Part shown: in pieces, positions 60,211-64,000 of the stretch
Layout of the letters: each line of letters starts with the position of its first letter
Numbering within the stretch: the first letter of the stretch is position 1
Assembly (NCBI RefSeq): GCF_030253575.1
Contig: NC_080558.1
Span: forward strand, 2,986,001-3,050,000
Length of the DNA stretch: 64,000 nucleotides
Reading direction: 5' to 3'
DNA from: Rhododendron vialii
Taxonomy: Eukaryota; Streptophyta; Magnoliopsida; Ericales; Ericaceae
Program-made: the position numbers and the translations under genes
Notes under the pieces: model-generated
The model's input: only the letters and a program-made list of their open reading frames with translations
Told to the model about the DNA's origin: nothing
Databases searched by the model: none

Positions 60211-62594
60211 TGTCACGACCCTGACCCGCCCCTCGAGGTCTTAATCATGACAAATGCCAGTGATTTCTCACTAAGGCCAAATCACAAATCAAATATCATC
60301 TAAGCAAGCGATGATCAAAAGGGGCTAAACATAACAGCGGAAGCAAAAGTTAACTTTTATTGATAACAAACCAAAATCTTACATAGGTTTACAAACCAAA
60401 AGGATAAACCTCTCAGAGCTGTGCTTACCTACAAATTTACAAACTAAAGTAAACACCCTGCCACACTACGCGTCGCTTCCTGAAAGGTGGAAAAGAAAAT
60501 ACTTAAGCCAAAGCTCGTGTGAATGATTAATACTTAACTCACATGCCTTCCATGGACAATGCAAAATAATTTGATAATATTTCAAAACAAAGAACTCAAA
60601 ACTATAAGCCAAATATAATGCACATTCCGCTATTCAAAATTCAAAGCTACCGGGCGTCCCCAGTAGTGGATAAGCCAGACGTCTACGCATTATCCCAAAA
60701 CACATACCAACCTCAAACACCCTTGCTAGCCATTAAGCCGTCCCCTAGCAAGACCGGACGTTGGGAATGCCATTAAATAGATTCGCAAATATTTCACAAA
60801 TAGTTCCACCTTCCATTGTTATTCCATGGAGTACACAATTCATAAAATTTGTTCAAATAAGTTCGTTAAAGAAAACAAGTTCAAAATCATGTAATTTAAG
60901 TATTAAATCACTCACCTCGATCCACGTAACGACTCGAACTTCCTAAAACATTCAATCAAATGGAAACATGTTTAGACAATACTCAATGATTCTATTTATG
61001 CTCAATACAATGCCCTAAAAGTGTTTATTTTTCTCTAAGCATCAAACAACATCAACGTCAATACACCAACAATGCATATCTCTTATACACCACAAGTTCT
61101 CTTTAATCCAACACCTAATCAAGTCAATCCATTGTATTCCCACATGTCAAATTGGCAAAGTTAAATCCTTTACATTAGACTATATCCAATTAAACAACGC
61201 TAATCCAAGGACGACACTTAAACCATTGAAAAGTATACTTCTTTTTCTTCGATCCAAAGGTCGTGCATCAAAAACGGAGTTCGGATGACCTTACTATGGC
61301 CTAGCGATTATAGCTCAGCGTAGCAGTGAAACTGGTGCAAAGCAGAATTTGGGTCAGTTTTGTGTGCAAATCTGTTATCGCTCGGACATACCCATGATGC
61401 ATGGGATGCATCGTTGGAAAGCTTTATATGTCTAGTTTCTAACAAAACAAATGGTGCATCATTTCGAGTCCCGAGCTAAAAGTTATGGCCATTTTACCGA
61501 AGTCCGCCGGTGCTGTCAGATTCTACGCGAAAATAAGTAAAATTGATTGAAAAATCATAGCTCTCTCATCTTAAACCCAAAAATAGTGAAACCAAAGCCA
61601 AAAGTTGCACTACGACAAGCCCTACACTCAGTAAAAATCCCAGGTTCAGAAACAAGAGGAGATTAACCCAAAAATCAAAAGAAAAACAGTTTCGCAACCA
61701 TTTTCGCACCTATCAACCAACCCAGCTTTAGAAATTCACCAAAAATTGTATACTTAACCAAATTAATTGATTCCAACGCCAATCTCTTCTTAACTTAAAT
61801 ATGCACCTCCTGTAAATGACCCAAAGCCACCCAAAATGTTCGTCATGCCCAGAAAATTAAAAGAAGACAGCCACGCACAGATTCGCGTATACAGAAAACA
61901 GCCGATATTCAAAAATTCATAACTAATTATGTGATTATCGGTTTTTCATGATCTTGGTACCGAAATCTTCGTATTGAAACGTACTTTAACTGTTATGAAG
62001 GCACCAAAAATTAATTCCTAGCAGAAAGGCTCCAAAAAAACAGATTACCAGAACCCACGAAATTTTCAGCATACAATAGGTTTATTCAAGACTCAAAATA
62101 GATGATCAAACTTAATCCTTGTACATCAAAATAACACTTAAACATGTAAAGAAGGCAGGAAATCCCTACCTCGAAGGTTAGAAGCAAGCCCGAACATGGA
62201 GGAAACTTCGAAGTGCTCCGATCGTGAATTTTCTTCGATGGATAGGAAGCTCTCGTCGCGTAGAACAACTTTAGTACTTGATATTTTTCAAAAGTCTCAC
62301 TCGTGGTCGATGAAATCGAAGAGAGAAGGTGAGAGAGGTGAGAGCCGAGAGAGAGGAGAGAACGGGAGAGAGAGAGGCGTACGGGGGAAGAAAATAATCT
62401 TCCCTGATATTTTGATCCTTATATAGGCCAATTCACACACACACCCTTCAAGTATATAACTACATCATCAACTCCCACAACTTACAAGTCATCTCACATT
62501 GACCCAACTCATATCTTCTGCATTATCCATATTTTGATAATCCAAATACATATTAAACATTTAAAATTTGAGAAAATAATTATGGGTCTCTACA
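60211..62594 (-). mobile_element. Solo LTR fossil (inner, 2.4 kb), probably Ty3/gypsy-like
   Basis: TGTCACGACCCTGACCC at one end and GGGTCTCTACA at the other, flanked by CTTGC at 60206-60210 and 62595-62599. No protein-coding part is present. The long LTR and the terminal GGTCGTGACA on the minus strand resemble Del/Tekay-type elements; this is an inference. It is younger than the outer LTR it sits in. Confidence 0.8.
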
Positions 62595-63137
62595 CTTGCC
62601 AAGACCGCTTGACTAAGCTTCATACCAAGGAGTTAACACGCCTCGCTTAGACCAAAAAGGCTAGATTAATGAAATTCCGAAAATCAAGATTTTAAGCCCG
62701 AAGGTTTGAGAACCAAATAACTACCTAAGTCATCAGGAAAGATTACCCCGAGACTTGGCCTATCAACTACTCACACATAGCTAAAGCATAAAAGAAAGCA
62801 TAAAAACGAGACATGACTTTTAACCGATGAAAACGAAAACAAACTTGATATTATAAAAGATCTAGTCCGTAGGAACAACTTTAATAAACGAGAAATTAAC
62901 AAACGAGAATTACTTACTTGAGTTCTTAAGGAATTACACTAGAAAAGCTTGAAAGACCATTAATGGAGGAAAATTAAAAGCTATTAAAGACCTAGCTCCC
63001 AAAGGGGAGAGAGGAGACCCCTATTTATACACAATGGGTTTCTCTCTCCTCAAATATCTAAAAACATACTATAAAAGGCAAGTATTCCATAAATGGAAAG
63101 TCCAAAAAGTAGCAAAATATCTGGTCGGAAGCTCTCC

Positions 63138-63305
63138 GTATCGATACAGAATAAGCAAAGTATCGATACCACATCGTTAAGCTGAAAAGGCCAATCTCCC
63201 GTAACAATCCCGTATCGATACAGATTATGGCCGTATCGATACGGGACTCTCTGATTGGAAAGATAACAAACGCGTATCGATACGGTCCAAAATCCGTATC
63301 GATAC
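63138..63305. repeat. Six palindromes GTATCGATAC inside the outer LTR
   Basis: Exact copies at 63138-63147, 63160-63169, 63212-63221, 63233-63242, 63274-63283 and 63296-63305. Several have flanking CC/GG that extend the symmetry. Spacing between starts is 22, 52, 21, 41 and 22 bp. Confidence 0.9.
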
Positions 63306-63784
63306 GGGGAGCTTATCTCTGGTCTTCAGGCCAGCCTCCAAAACTTGACACCCGACGACCGTTGGCTTGCCCGATGCTCCTCGCCTTCGTTCTTTGGTCA
63401 CTTTGGCACAAGTTCCACCGAGCGATGAGTCTTGAATTAACTTGGGGGTTGACTTTGCATCCAAAACACGCCTTTTAAGGGCGTTTTGCCTGAAACACTA
63501 AACAAACTACCTCACGAGCAATATCGACTAAAAACGACAATAAAAGCTAAAAGCACTTCTAACTAACGGACTTAAGCACCACGATCAAGCAATCTTAGGT
63601 GCGTATCATGTCTCAAACAGGGCCTTACTTCACATTTTCCGTCCAAATTTCTAATTTCCATTATCTATTGGACTAAATAGGTAACAATACGATAGTTGAG
63701 GGGATGAAATCATTAAATTGATAGTTTAGAGACTAAGTAGAGAAAATGGGCATAGTTTAGAGGATAAAAAGAAAAAAATCTTAA

Positions 63785-64000
63785 CTCTTGAATTATGCAA
63801 AATAATTTCCACACTTTAAATTCGATAAAATTCATTCATTTTCAGTATTTAGTGACAAAATTACATGAAAGCCCTACTTCTTCCACTAAGTAAGAGTAGG
63901 CTCACCCGGTGGTGCATGTTCAAATGGCTGCCAAGGCTATTTTTTCCTGCTTGCTACAATATCAAAAAGCCGACAATGACAATGACAATGTTTTTTTTTT
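63785..64000. other. Window end, unassigned
   Basis: No feature. The window stops in a T-run. Confidence 0.4.

Larger units (their letters stand above)
59754..63608 (-). mobile_element. Solo LTR fossil (outer), probably Ty3/gypsy-like
   Basis: Begins TGCTTCGCC and ends GCGTATCA, flanked by TGTCT on both sides (59749-59753, 63609-63613). Subtracting the inner solo LTR and its duplication leaves about 1466 bp with no coding parts, so it is a solo LTR. Orientation is taken as minus because the reverse complement starts TGATACGCACC. Family assignment is tentative. The perfect target duplication suggests modest age. Confidence 0.75.
54897..63784 (+). repeat. DUF26 tandem unit C
   Basis: Third unit. 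Contains DUF26 gene C and, uniquely, the complete foldback with two nested LTRs. Its 3' flank carries a single copy of the block duplicated in A and B. Confidence 0.75.
58592..63784. mobile_element. Foldback element, complete only in unit C, with nested insertions
   Basis: The left arm starts near GAGTTTTTTTCCTTTTTATC. The right arm is its mirror and ends near 63784, split by an LTR at 59754-63608. Without insertions it is about 1.1-1.3 kb of alternating inverted segments. No transposase. Units A and B keep only its left part. Confidence 0.65.

Overview
The window looks like nuclear DNA of a flowering plant, probably a eudicot. Its genes carry many introns and encode plant-specific products: early light-induced proteins with chloroplast transit peptides, and secreted DUF26 proteins. 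The intergenic space is AT-rich and full of CT/GA microsatellites, Stowaway-like MITEs flanked by TA, solo LTRs and small LTR relics. I cannot name the species; an asterid such as one of the Ericales is only a guess.

Layout. 1-3.1 kb is a pile of three small LTR-element fossils. 3.1-5.7 kb is gene-free and holds a hairpin, a roughly 20-bp minisatellite and Helitron-like ends. 5.7-23.6 kb is a tandem triplication of an ELIP unit, all on the minus strand: ELIP-A is intact (181 aa), ELIP-B is a pseudogene that lost its start, G-box promoter and reading frame, and ELIP-C is intact but has a C-terminal extension. The units are interrupted by a LINE relic with only ORF1, a 1.5-kb MULE with a 9-bp target duplication, and several MITEs. 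24.0-27.8 kb is a seven-exon aldo/keto reductase (minus). 29.0-32.7 kb is a p24 beta-type cargo receptor (plus). 33.8-39.2 kb is a complete 15-exon DMC1 meiotic recombinase (minus), whose last intron reads as a U12-type AT-AC intron. 39.9-43.2 kb holds a 5'-truncated Copia relic and a TRIM relic with a SINE inside it. 43.8-63.8 kb is a second tandem triplication, of 5.3-5.8 kb units, each with one intronless gene for a secreted double-DUF26 (ginkbilobin-2-like) protein. The last unit ends in a foldback element carrying a solo LTR that itself holds another solo LTR.

The genes do not form one pathway. Photoprotection (ELIP), redox metabolism (AKR), ER-Golgi traffic (p24), meiotic recombination (DMC1) and apoplastic defence (DUF26) are neighbours by chance. 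What ties the window together is genome dynamics: two independent local triplications, each followed by divergence of copies through private transposon insertions, promoter loss or gain, and small frame changes. I found no convincing unknown molecular system. The strongest items for follow-up are the AT-AC intron of DMC1, the altered ELIP-B and ELIP-C copies, the DUF26 array junctions inside a foldback element, and six palindromic 10-mers inside one LTR.
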